Positions 1 to 6,062 of a stretch of 6,336 bases of DNA are shown here, one piece after another. Position numbers and translations under genes: made by a program. Source of the stretch: an uncultured Coriobacteriaceae bacterium (lineage in GTDB: Bacteria > Actinomycetota > Coriobacteriia > Coriobacteriales > UMGS124); NCBI GenBank assembly GCA_900555105.1, contig USJP01000102.1, positions 1 to 6,336 on the forward strand. The letters are read 5' to 3'. The notes below the pieces were generated by a model. The model was not told where the DNA came from. It saw only the letters and a list, made by a program, of their open reading frames with translations, and did no database searches. Numbering within the stretch: the first letter of the stretch is position 1; each line of letters starts with the position of its first letter.

Positions 1-29
1 TCATGCACTCAAAAACCGCAGCGCATCAG
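1..29. repeat. Right half of a truncated upstream repeat unit
   Basis: Shifting by 97 nt aligns this stretch with 98-126. The outer right arm GCGCATCAG (21-29) is identical to that of the last hairpin (215-223). Positions 14-20 match the conserved GAACGC-plus-one segment with two differences. Positions 5-13 (GCACTCAAA) fall where the inner right arm should be. The left half of this unit lies outside the window, so pairing cannot be seen here. Confidence 0.7.
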
Positions 30-56
30 GTTCCGCAACCCTCCAAAGCGCGGGTT

Positions 57-126
57 CTCGTCCGCAAGGCGCACAGGTGCGATGTGTACTGGAGTACATG
101 AGCTCCTGTGGAACGCAGCGGACGAG
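57..126. repeat. Hairpin unit 1 of the 97-nt repeat
   Basis: The outer stem is CTCGTCCGC (57-65) with GCGGACGAG (118-126), nine perfect pairs. Then comes an internal loop, AAG (66-68) against A (117). A constant GCG/CGC stem follows (69-71 with 114-116), then a GAA bulge (111-113). The inner stem is CACAGGTGC (72-80) with GCTCCTGTG (102-110), eight of nine pairs with a T-T mismatch at 78/104. The apical part holds TGTAC-TGGA-GTACA (85-98), a short hairpin with a four-base loop. No T-run follows on either strand, so it is not a standard intrinsic terminator. Confidence 0.88.
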
Positions 127-153
127 GTTCCGCAACCCACTTAAACGCGGGTT

Positions 154-223
154 CTGATGCGCAAGGCGCGCGATGCCGACGTGTACTGGAGTACTCTAGG
201 CATCGCGGAACGCCGCGCATCAG
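154..223. repeat. Hairpin unit 2 of the 97-nt repeat
   Basis: It has the same length (70 nt) and architecture as unit 1. The outer stem is CTGATGCGC (154-162) with GCGCATCAG (215-223), nine perfect pairs. The internal loop is AAG (163-165) against C (214). The constant GCG/CGC pairs are 166-168 with 211-213, and the GAA bulge is at 208-210. The inner stem is CGCGATGCC (169-177) with GGCATCGCG (199-207), nine perfect pairs. The apical segment 178-198 differs from unit 1 at only 4 of 21 positions and keeps TGTACTGGAGTAC. The hairpin ends 6 nt short of the ferredoxin stop codon. Confidence 0.9.
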
Positions 224-229
224 GTTCTG

Positions 230-916
230 CTACATCCTCACCTCGCCGTCCTGCCAGGTACGGTCGCGGAGGATGTAGTAGTACGACGGGTCGTTGCCTG
301 CGTTGGGCAGCTGGTACAGGTCGGACTCGCTGTACTCCTTTGCGGCCTCGCCCAGGGTGATGCGTCCGCCGGTGAACATGGCGTCGTAGCTGACGACGTC
401 GGCGCTGCGGTCCACGTCGTAGACGATGGCCGGGGCCTCGAAGGTCTCGATGCCCTTGTCCAGGTCGCCGAAGAAGCGGGCACGGCCACCGCACTGGCTC
501 ACGCACTGGGGCAAGCCGCCCTCTTCCACGAGGTCGTGGCACAGGGTGCACTTCTCCACCACGGTGAGCTCCTCGTTGAGGTAGCGTACGCCGTAGGGAC
601 AGGCAGAGACGCAGGCCTGGCAGCCGATGCACTGCTCGGCGTCAATCTGCACGGTGCCGTCGTCGAGCTTGACCGAGGCGCCCGTGGGGCACACGGCCAC
701 GCACTCGGGGTTCTGGCAGTGCTGGCAGGAAACGGGCAGGTAGTACATCTCAACGTCGTTGGTGTGGACGTAGTCGGCCTTCTTGGTGGGGCCCACGCGC
801 AGGACCTTGTTCCAGAAGTTGCCAATCTGCACGTTGTTGACAGCCTTGCAGGCGACCATGCATGCCATGCAGCCCACGCAGCGGTTGAGGTCGGTGACGA
901 TTGCGTACTGGCTCAT
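230..916 (-). CDS. Four-cluster [4Fe-4S] ferredoxin subunit (DmsB/NrfC/PsrB family)
   Basis: A 228-residue electron-transfer subunit that should carry electrons to or from the molybdenum subunit encoded just upstream. Sixteen cysteines form the four-cluster pattern of this family: C13/16/19/23, C64/67/72/76, C96/99/102/106 and C123/126/138/142. Typical flanks are visible, such as CVAVCPTGA (72-80) and ACVSACPYG (101-109). The last cluster reads CVSQCGGRA, with Gly where the family often has Pro after the Cys. Length is normal for the family. There is no signal peptide or membrane segment, so export would have to be by co-transport with the Tat substrate partner. The start is set by ATG at 916 and a GGAGG (925-929 on the complementary strand) 8 nt away, located inside the end of the preceding gene; the intergenic gap is 3 nt, which indicates translational coupling. 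The C-terminal tail after residue 150 has no cysteines and is of unknown role. Confidence 0.96.
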   Translation of the reverse strand: MSQYAIVTDLNRCVGCMACMVACKAVNNVQIGNFWNKVLRVGPTKKADYVHTNDVEMYYLPVSCQHCQNPECVAVCPTGASVKLDDGTVQIDAEQCIGCQACVSACPYGVRYLNEELTVVEKCTLCHDLVEEGGLPQCVSQCGGRARFFGDLDKGIETFEAPAIVYDVDRSADVVSYDAMFTGGRITLGEAAKEYSESDLYQLPNAGNDPSYYYILRDRTWQDGEVRM

Positions 917-919
917 TTC

Positions 920-3900
920 CTACGCCTCCTCTCGAATGTCGTAGTTGGGCAGCCATTCCTTCAGGCGCGGGTCGGAGGCGTCGGCGATGATGGGGGTGCC
1001 GTCCTCGGGCGCGCAGGGGATGACCTGGCCGTCGGGGCAGTTCTCGGGCGTGGCCTTGTAAATCTTGACCGGCACGCCGCGCATGTGGCTGGAGCCGATG
1101 AACTTGTCCTGGCCGTTCGGGTCCCAGATGCAGTCGATGCAGGAGAGCTCGAAGCCGTGCGTGGGTGCGGGGAGCTCGGGATACCACCAGGCGTGCTCGG
1201 CGTTTGCCCAGCCCTTGGCGATGCCCTCGTAGAGGTCCACGGTCTGGCGCACCTTGCCCCACTCGGTCTCAATCCAAGCCCAGTCACCCTGCTCAAGGCC
1301 GAGCTCTGCGGCGTCGGCGGGGTTCATCTCGAGGCGTGGCACGGGCCAAATCTCGCGGCACCAAGGCAGCTGGCGATGCTCGGAGTGGAAGTACACCGGG
1401 ATGCGGCGGCCAGTGGTGAGCAAGATGGGGTACTCGGTGGTGTCGACGGTGCCGTTGGGGCCAGAAGCGGGCTCCTCGAAGACTGGCATCATTTCCTTAA
1501 TGACGTCGAACTTGCCGGGCTCGAACTCGTTGGCCTTGTCGAGGCAGTAGGTCTCGAAGGCCATGGGCCAGAACTGCACGAGGCCGTTGGAGGTGGGGCA
1601 GCCGAAGTTGTTCATCGGCTGGCCGTTCTCATCGAGGCCGCCCCAGGGAGTGCCGGTGCAGGCGTCCTTGCCCATGCGCATCCAACCGGTCTCGAAGCGG
1701 CGGTAGGTGCCCCAGCGGTTGGGCTCGAGGACCTTGGCGTTGAACCAGCCGTTCTCCTGGAAGTCCTTGCGGTAGTCCTCGAAGTGCTCCCACTTGCAGC
1801 CGGGGTACTGGGTGTCGAAGCCGCTGACCTCGTTGTGGGCCTGGAACCACTCTTCAAGACGCTCGTCGGAGTCATAGGCGCCGGGCGCGTCGCCCTTGAT
1901 GTTCATCCAGGTGCCGTTGGGGTTGCCCTGCTTCTCCAGCGCCTCGAAGAGCAGACGGTTGATGTCGTAGTCGAACTTGGCATCAGCCGGCGGCTCGATG
2001 GCGCGCTGGGTCAGGCCGATGCCGCCCGAGGCGCCCTGGGAGACGCGGATGTTGTTAATCTCGGTCCAGTGCGCGCAAGGCAGCAGGATGTCTGCCATCT
2101 CGGTGCCGGGGTGGTGGAACATGTTGATGTCGACCCAGAAGTCCAGGGAGGCAAGGGCGTCCCAAGCAAGGTGGGCGTTGGACATGTTCATGAAGGAGCC
2201 GGACTCGTTGATGCCGCCGCGGATGGGGTAGGGATCGCCGGTCAGAGCGGCGTTCCAGGTGCAGGTGGCGTCAGACCACTCGTTGTAGTACGCGGTGATT
2301 GGGAACTTGTCGGCGCCCACCATGTTCTGAAGGACCTCGTAGCGATCGGGAATCTGGTCCATGGGGACCTCTTCGTCGGCGAGGTAGAAGGGCGGGCATG
2401 CACCGAGACCCTTGAGCTGCCACTTGACCTCCTGGGGCATGTTCACGCCAGGGGCGGCGGTGGACTGCTCGTCGACGGGGGTGCGGGTCAGGCCGCGGTT
2501 GCCGGCGGGGCCGTCGAAGTTGCCGGAGGTATAGATCAGGTTCAGGACGGCGCGCACGGTCTGAGTGCAGTTGCCGATCTGGTCGGGGGCGAGGTTGAGG
2601 TGGATGCCGCCGTTGCCCCAGGTCTGGCCCTCGGGACGGGTAGCCCACTTCAGGAACGACTCCTCAATGGCGACGGGGTCGAGGCCAGTGATCTCGGAGC
2701 ACCACTCGGGGGTGCAGTTCTCCACGGACTTTACCAGGTAGGACCACACGGGACGGGCGATGTGCTTGGAGCCGTCGGCCAGGGTGATTTCATGCTCGCC
2801 TTCGAGGTCGAAGTCGATGCCGGCCTCCTCAAGCTCCCAGTAGGACAGGGGCGGCAGGTAGCCCTCCTGCGAGGTGCCCTCGTACATGACGGTCATCTCG
2901 TCGCGGGTGGGGGCAACGTGGTTGCAGCCTTCCCACTGCGTGGTGTCGGTGTCCCAGTACACCAGGCCGCCTTCGCCGTTGTTGGCGTTCTTGTTCCAAG
3001 CGTAGAACTTGCGGGGCGAGCCGCCCTCGACCAGGTCCATCTCCTTGAGAAGACGGGTCTTGAGCTTGTCGCCGGTCAGGTCGGGCGCAGCGGTGACGGG
3101 GGTGGAGAGGGTGAAGTAACGGCCGCCGGTAGGCTCCATGTCTTCGATGACGAGAAGCGACGCGTCGGTCCAGCGCTTCACGAACTCCCAGTCCACCAGG
3201 TCATGCTTGAACATGAGGTACTGCCAGCAGTTGGCCAGGGCGCCGTCCGAGCCGGGGCGCAGGTTCAGCCAGTAGTCGGCCTCCTTGCCGGCGCCGGTGA
3301 GGCGGGGGTCAACGATGATGTGGGTGTCGGCCTCGGAGAACGCGTCCACGAGGTTGCGGCAGGAGTCGTCGTAGTTGGAGTTCTCAGGCGCGGTGCCCCA
3401 CTGCACGTACACGCGGGGACGGTCGCGCAGGGCCATCCACGGAGCGCCGTCGACGGAGGTAATCCAGCCCATGAGGCGGCGCGGGCCCTTGCAGATCTCG
3501 GAGGCGACGTGCGCGTTGGGCGTGTCAAACAGCCACTTGTAGAAGGCGTAGGGACCGTAGACCCACTGGCGCGAGGTGCCGCACATGTTGAAGATGGACT
3601 GGCCCCCGTACTGGTCGATGATCTCGGTGAACTTCTCACCGATGGTCTCCATGGCCTCTTCCCAGCTGATGCGCACCCAGCCGGGCTCCTCGCCCTTGGG
3701 GTTCGTGCGCTTCATGGGATGGTAGATGCGCGCGGGGTGATATGCGGCCTGGATCGATGCCTGGCCCTTGGAGCAGTGGTTGCCCGAAGACTGGAACGAC
3801 GACTGGTCGCCCTCGGTCTTGACGATGCGGCCGTTCTTCACAGTGACCCAGACACCGCACTCCATCTTGCCGCAACCACGGCAGCAGCTGCGGATGCGCT

Positions 3901-4042
3901 TGACCTCGTCCTCGCGGTCGACGGCGCTCGGGTCTTCGGCCAGAGCGGCACCGGTGCCCACGACCCCTGAGAGCGCGACCGTCGCGGCGGTCACGGCAGA
4001 CAGCTTGGTGAACGCGCGGCGTGTCAGGCTGAGCTTGCCCAT
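920..4042 (-). CDS. Tat-exported molybdopterin (bis-MGD) oxidoreductase catalytic subunit, catechol dehydroxylase-like
   Basis: A 1040-residue catalytic subunit of the DMSO reductase superfamily. The N-terminus has a clear Tat signal: TRRAFTK at 7-13, a hydrophobic stretch at 15-34 and likely cleavage after ALA (33-35). A 4Fe-4S site follows, C54-x2-C57-x4-C62-x27-C90, with an extra C53. C184 in SEICKGPRR sits where formate dehydrogenase and NapA have their Sec/Cys metal ligand, so it is the candidate Mo ligand. Cofactor-binding stretches include WGTAPENS (215-222) and VDPRLTGAGKEADYWLNLRPGSDGA (split here as 244-250 and 251-268). The C-terminal dinucleotide-binding domain spans about 871-990 (LLTTGRR, HSEHRQLP, NPADAAELGLEQGD). 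The start at 4042 is supported by the Tat motif and GGGAGGA 4 nt upstream; a longer reading would bury the signal. Length and partner fit Eggerthellaceae catechol dehydroxylases, but the substrate is not provable; a reductase or hydroxytransferase for another compound is possible. No membrane-anchor gene is seen. Confidence 0.95.
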   Translation of the reverse strand: MGKLSLTRRAFTKLSAVTAATVALSGVVGTGAALAEDPSAVDREDEVKRIRSCCRGCGKMECGVWVTVKNGRIVKTEGDQSSFQSSGNHCSKGQASIQAAYHPARIYHPMKRTNPKGEEPGWVRISWEEAMETIGEKFTEIIDQYGGQSIFNMCGTSRQWVYGPYAFYKWLFDTPNAHVASEICKGPRRLMGWITSVDGAPWMALRDRPRVYVQWGTAPENSNYDDSCRNLVDAFSEADTHIIVDPRLTGAGKEADYWLNLRPGSDGALANCWQYLMFKHDLVDWEFVKRWTDASLLVIEDMEPTGGRYFTLSTPVTAAPDLTGDKLKTRLLKEMDLVEGGSPRKFYAWNKNANNGEGGLVYWDTDTTQWEGCNHVAPTRDEMTVMYEGTSQEGYLPPLSYWELEEAGIDFDLEGEHEITLADGSKHIARPVWSYLVKSVENCTPEWCSEITGLDPVAIEESFLKWATRPEGQTWGNGGIHLNLAPDQIGNCTQTVRAVLNLIYTSGNFDGPAGNRGLTRTPVDEQSTAAPGVNMPQEVKWQLKGLGACPPFYLADEEVPMDQIPDRYEVLQNMVGADKFPITAYYNEWSDATCTWNAALTGDPYPIRGGINESGSFMNMSNAHLAWDALASLDFWVDINMFHHPGTEMADILLPCAHWTEINNIRVSQGASGGIGLTQRAIEPPADAKFDYDINRLLFEALEKQGNPNGTWMNIKGDAPGAYDSDERLEEWFQAHNEVSGFDTQYPGCKWEHFEDYRKDFQENGWFNAKVLEPNRWGTYRRFETGWMRMGKDACTGTPWGGLDENGQPMNNFGCPTSNGLVQFWPMAFETYCLDKANEFEPGKFDVIKEMMPVFEEPASGPNGTVDTTEYPILLTTGRRIPVYFHSEHRQLPWCREIWPVPRLEMNPADAAELGLEQGDWAWIETEWGKVRQTVDLYEGIAKGWANAEHAWWYPELPAPTHGFELSCIDCIWDPNGQDKFIGSSHMRGVPVKIYKATPENCPDGQVIPCAPEDGTPIIADASDPRLKEWLPNYDIREEA

Positions 4043-4046
4043 GCTT

Positions 4047-4055
4047 TCCTCCCTT
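4047..4055 (-). promoter_or_regulatory. Ribosome binding site of the catalytic subunit
   Basis: On the minus strand this reads AAGGGAGGA, and its GGAGG core lies 5 nt before the ATG at 4042. It settles the start: the in-frame ATG at 4144 would add 34 residues in front of the Tat signal and has no comparable site. Confidence 0.85.
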
Positions 4056-4134
4056 ACTTTCGTTGCTTTCCCTTTGAGGTGGGGAGCCTCGTGGCAAGTG
4101 GTTACCGCCGTGAATGCCCCGCCCCATTCCCATT

Positions 4135-4144
4135 GTGCGCGCAC
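4135..4144. promoter_or_regulatory. Perfect 10-bp palindrome GTGCGCGCAC
   Basis: A perfect self-complementary decamer about 95 nt upstream of the enzyme start codon. It could be a protein-binding site in the operon leader or promoter. In GC-rich DNA short palindromes of this kind arise by chance, so support is weak. Confidence 0.3.
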
Positions 4145-4158
4145 GTAGAAAGAAGAGC

Positions 4159-4213
4159 ATCATGCAAAGGGTCTTTTTCCGGCTCATATGCGTCGATTTG
4201 AATATCATGCAAA
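4159..4213. promoter_or_regulatory. Direct repeat pair ATCATGCAAA, 45 nt apart
   Basis: The decamer ATCATGCAAA occurs at 4159-4168 and again at 4204-4213, same orientation, 45 nt start to start. Both copies are in the AT-richer centre of the divergent region, 117 nt and 162 nt upstream of the enzyme start. This is a candidate pair of binding sites for the adjacent LuxR-type regulator or another activator. No experimental motif is known to me to match it. Confidence 0.45.
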
Positions 4214-4393
4214 ATGCGATAGTGGCTGGTAGATTGCTTGTTGATGCTGTTCTTGCGGCAGGAGGGCGACGCTCGTTTATATTGGCCTGGAAGAAGACTG
4301 GCGCACGTGGGATTTTGGTTTGCGTGTAGTTGGAGCCACGCACGCCTGCCACGGGGTGGGCGACAAAGCGGGCCGTAATCGCCTGTGTGCCTC

Positions 4394-4405
4394 CCAGATT
4401 TCTGG
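4394..4405. promoter_or_regulatory. Palindrome CCAGATTTCTGG in the regulator promoter
   Basis: A perfect inverted repeat, CCAGA-TT-TCTGG, ending 8 nt before the -10 box of the regulator gene, so it covers the -35/spacer zone. A dimeric regulator bound here would affect transcription of the regulator gene, which fits autoregulation or a substituted -35 element. The role is inferred from position and symmetry only. Confidence 0.45.
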
Positions 4406-4413
4406 CGATTGCT

Positions 4414-4419
4414 TATAAT
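4414..4419 (+). promoter_or_regulatory. -10 box TATAAT of the regulator gene
   Basis: A perfect TATAAT lies 24 nt before the ATG at 4444, predicting transcription to start near 4426 and a leader of about 18 nt. No good -35 hexamer is found 16-18 nt upstream, where CTCCCA or overlapping sequence lies, so an activator may be needed. The position rules out translation from the upstream in-frame TTG at 4330. Confidence 0.6.
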
Positions 4420-4443
4420 GCGAGCAAGGGGGGCAAAGAGGAC

Positions 4444-5997
4444 ATGGAACAGGACACGTCGACGACAATCGAGACTTCGGCTGCCGAGCCGGATATTGCC
4501 GCACGCCTGCAGGATGTGCGCTGGCGCGAGCTCGTGGGCTTGCGCTCGATTGGATTTGCGCTGGCACGCGCCTGGGTCTACCTCATGTTCATTGGCGCGG
4601 CGGCAAGCTGCGTCACTTGGAACGGCAGCCCGATTCCCGACGTTGTGTTCGGCATCTCTACGGTGTGCCTGTTCCTCACGATGTTTCTGCCTGCTTTTCG
4701 CGCCAAAGAGTTCTGCGCGTGTATGAGCAAGCCGCATGTGCGTTGGGCCGTGCCTGCCCTGTTGTGCTCAGGCACGCTTGCCGTTGTTTCCTCAACCCTG
4801 TCTGGCGTGCCTACGCAGGCACTTTGCGTGTATGGCGGTGTGGCGACCGGCGTGGGTTCGGGTCTGCTCGACCTGGGATATGGCGAGCTGTACCGCAACG
4901 TGCCTTCGCGCCAGACCGCTTTCGAGGCGCCGTTTGCATTTCTCCTGGCTGCCGTTGTGTACTTCGTTTCGTGGTGGCTCCCGCCTGTGGGGGCATGCCT
5001 GCTTGCCTGCGCCATCCCCCTTATATCGAGCTTCATCCTCTTTGGCCCTTCGGGCGTGTGGTCTCCGGCGTCGCAGCCTGCCGTGCGCCCCGTGCCCATT
5101 TCCATCGCCAAGTTTGCAGTGCGCGTGGGTGTATGCGCGTGCCTGGTTGGTCTGGCCGACGGCATGGTGCGCGCCGTGTTCATAGCGGCGGGCGGCATGG
5201 GTATGCGCGACCTCTACCATGTGCCGTTTCTTATTGCCTCTATCGTCACGGTGGTCATCATTTGGGGAAGCCTTATCGTGCGCAAGACGTTTGACCTGCG
5301 CTGGATATACAAGGTGACCGTGGGCATCATGGCGTTCGTGTTCCAGCTGCTGCCCATTTTCGTTGGCACGGGCCTGCAGAGCGTACTGGCGCTCGCGGGA
5401 TACGGCACGTTCAACGTCCTCATCTGGATGCTTCTGGCTGACATCACCTATACCTACCGCCTTTCCTCGGTCACGGTGTTTGGCATCGGCTGGTCGATGA
5501 TCACGCTGGGCGTGTTGCTCGGCTCGCTTGCGGGTAGCGCGGTCGTTGCTGCTTTCTCGCCGTTTTCGCCGCGCATGTTGAGCATTGTCGCGCTGGGGGC
5601 GACGTGCGCCGTGCTCTGCTCCTATATGTTCGTGCTCAAGGAAAGCGACCTGGTCAAGATGACGGCGCTTGCCGAGAGCGCGGAGGATGCTGCTGACAAG
5701 GCGGCTTCGCCGGTCTCCGATGAGGACGGCGCCCCTCGCCCGCCGAGGTTTGTGAGTCGCTGCCGAGACATCGCCGAGCGTTACGGACTGACCGAGCGCG
5801 AGACGGAAGTCATGATTTCGTATGCCAAGGGTCGCTCATATGCGCGCCTGCAGGAGGAGCTCCATGCCTCGCGCGGCACGGTGACCACGCACTTGCGCCA
5901 TATCTACCAGAAGCTCGACATCCACAGCAAGCAGGAGCTGCTCGACCTTATCGAGGGCAGGGTTGCGCCGCAAGAAGAAGGGGAGAGCAAGCTATGA
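4444..5997 (+). CDS. Membrane-spanning LuxR-type transcriptional regulator (about 12 TM plus C-terminal HTH)
   Basis: A 517-residue protein. After a short polar N-terminus come about 12 hydrophobic segments: roughly 36-57, 65-86, 100-120, 124-143, 160-181, 183-203, 222-248, 257-280, 288-307, 311-331, 342-369 and 378-397. The layout resembles a major-facilitator-type transporter. An acidic, proline-containing linker (400-440) leads to a LuxR/GerE DNA-binding domain at about 445-505, with LTERETEVM (449-457), the recognition region ASRGTVTTHLRHIY (475-488) and KLDIHSKQELL (490-500). Regulators of this design abound in Eggerthellaceae, and some in E. lenta are reported to control catechol dehydroxylases in response to substrate. 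The divergent position suggests it controls the molybdoenzyme operon. The sensed ligand is unknown. The ATG at 4444 is chosen because a TATAAT box lies just upstream; its Shine-Dalgarno is mediocre (a G-run 10 nt away). Codon use is less biased than in the enzyme gene, consistent with low expression. Confidence 0.93.
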   Translation: MEQDTSTTIETSAAEPDIAARLQDVRWRELVGLRSIGFALARAWVYLMFIGAAASCVTWNGSPIPDVVFGISTVCLFLTMFLPAFRAKEFCACMSKPHVRWAVPALLCSGTLAVVSSTLSGVPTQALCVYGGVATGVGSGLLDLGYGELYRNVPSRQTAFEAPFAFLLAAVVYFVSWWLPPVGACLLACAIPLISSFILFGPSGVWSPASQPAVRPVPISIAKFAVRVGVCACLVGLADGMVRAVFIAAGGMGMRDLYHVPFLIASIVTVVIIWGSLIVRKTFDLRWIYKVTVGIMAFVFQLLPIFVGTGLQSVLALAGYGTFNVLIWMLLADITYTYRLSSVTVFGIGWSMITLGVLLGSLAGSAVVAAFSPFSPRMLSIVALGATCAVLCSYMFVLKESDLVKMTALAESAEDAADKAASPVSDEDGAPRPPRFVSRCRDIAERYGLTERETEVMISYAKGRSYARLQEELHASRGTVTTHLRHIYQKLDIHSKQELLDLIEGRVAPQEEGESKL

Positions 5998-6062
5998 CGC
6001 TGGCAGACGAGAGGTGCGCGGCTGTAGGTGAGGGACATGCGACTGGGGTTGGGGGGCCATGA
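5994..6062 (+). CDS. Possible 22-codon mini-ORF overlapping the regulator stop
   Basis: An ATG at 5994 overlaps the regulator's TGA (ATGA), the classic coupling arrangement, and GGGGAGAG lies just upstream (5980-5987). The frame runs only 22 codons and stops at TGA 6060-6062, one base before the ATG at 6064 of the next reading frame. No recognisable peptide. It may be a coupling leader, the remnant of a frameshifted start of the next gene, or chance. Confidence 0.3.
   Translation: MTLADERCAAVGEGHATGVGGP

Larger units (their letters stand above)
1..229. repeat. Tandem 97-nt repeat array with covarying two-stem hairpins
   Basis: This gene-free stretch is filled by a tandem repeat with an exact 97-nt period. 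One unit is a 27-nt spacer (30-56 and 127-153, 23 of 27 identical) plus a 70-nt hairpin (57-126 and 154-223). Positions 1-29 are the right half of an earlier unit. Each spacer carries a small AACCC/GGGTT inverted repeat (37-41 with 52-56; 134-138 with 149-153). The hairpin arms differ much more between copies than the unpaired parts do, yet pairing is kept: eight base pairs are replaced on both sides. After the last hairpin the spacer begins again (GTTC at 224) but decays into the end of the ferredoxin gene. The strand of any transcript is unknown; if read from the operon it would be the 3' untranslated region. I do not recognise the family. A structured RNA, a REP-like or miniature mobile element, or a DNA hairpin site are all possible. 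Confidence 0.9.
4043..4443. promoter_or_regulatory. Divergent intergenic control region
   Basis: About 400 nt between the enzyme operon (minus) and the regulator gene (plus). It is visibly more AT-rich in the middle (about 4145-4300) than the genes around it. It holds a perfect -10 box for the regulator, a palindrome just upstream of it, a pair of 10-nt direct repeats and a GTGCGCGCAC palindrome, each listed separately. I could not identify a convincing -35/-10 pair for the minus-strand operon; a weak TTGCAT with an ATATGA 17 nt later (minus strand, about 4185-4215) is the best I see. No recognisable riboswitch, including a molybdenum-cofactor type, was found by eye. ORFs read across this region are in the wrong frames or upstream of the promoter and are not credible genes. 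Confidence 0.75.

Noticed and set aside
26..220. Minus-strand ORFs through the repeat array that share a peptide like VLQYTS...ALRxRTR
   Set aside because: The shared residues come from the constant loop sequence of the repeat. Differences between copies are compensatory for base pairing, not synonymous, and there is no ribosome binding site or family match.
57..223. Repeat hairpins as intrinsic terminators
   Set aside because: The stems are strong, but no T-run follows either hairpin on either strand. The only A5/T5 run (11-15) does not directly follow a complete stem seen here.
1..229. Array as CRISPR or integron attC sites
   Set aside because: Units are continuous with a 97-nt period and no unique spacers between short identical repeats, so not CRISPR. 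The GTTRRRY/RYYYAAC core sites of attC are not present at the stem bases, and no cas or integrase gene is visible.
536..3970. Very long open frame on the plus strand (1144 codons) opposite the catalytic subunit
   Set aside because: It is the antisense shadow of a GC-rich, strongly codon-biased gene. Its translation is low-complexity (Val, Gly, Leu, Ala, His rich) with no recognisable domain, while the minus strand encodes a clear molybdoenzyme.
4112..4129. Small hairpin GAATG/CATTC in the operon leader
   Set aside because: Only five pairs around an eight-base C-rich loop; likely chance and not placed to sequester the ribosome binding site.
4043..4144. Thirty-four-residue N-terminal extension of the catalytic subunit from ATG 4144
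   Set aside because: It would place the Tat motif internally and lacks a good ribosome binding site; ATG 4042 has GGGAGGA at ideal distance.
4330..4443. Thirty-eight-residue N-terminal extension of the regulator from TTG 4330
   Set aside because: A perfect TATAAT at 4414-4419 lies inside it, and the extension has no conserved-looking content; ATG 4444 is the better start.
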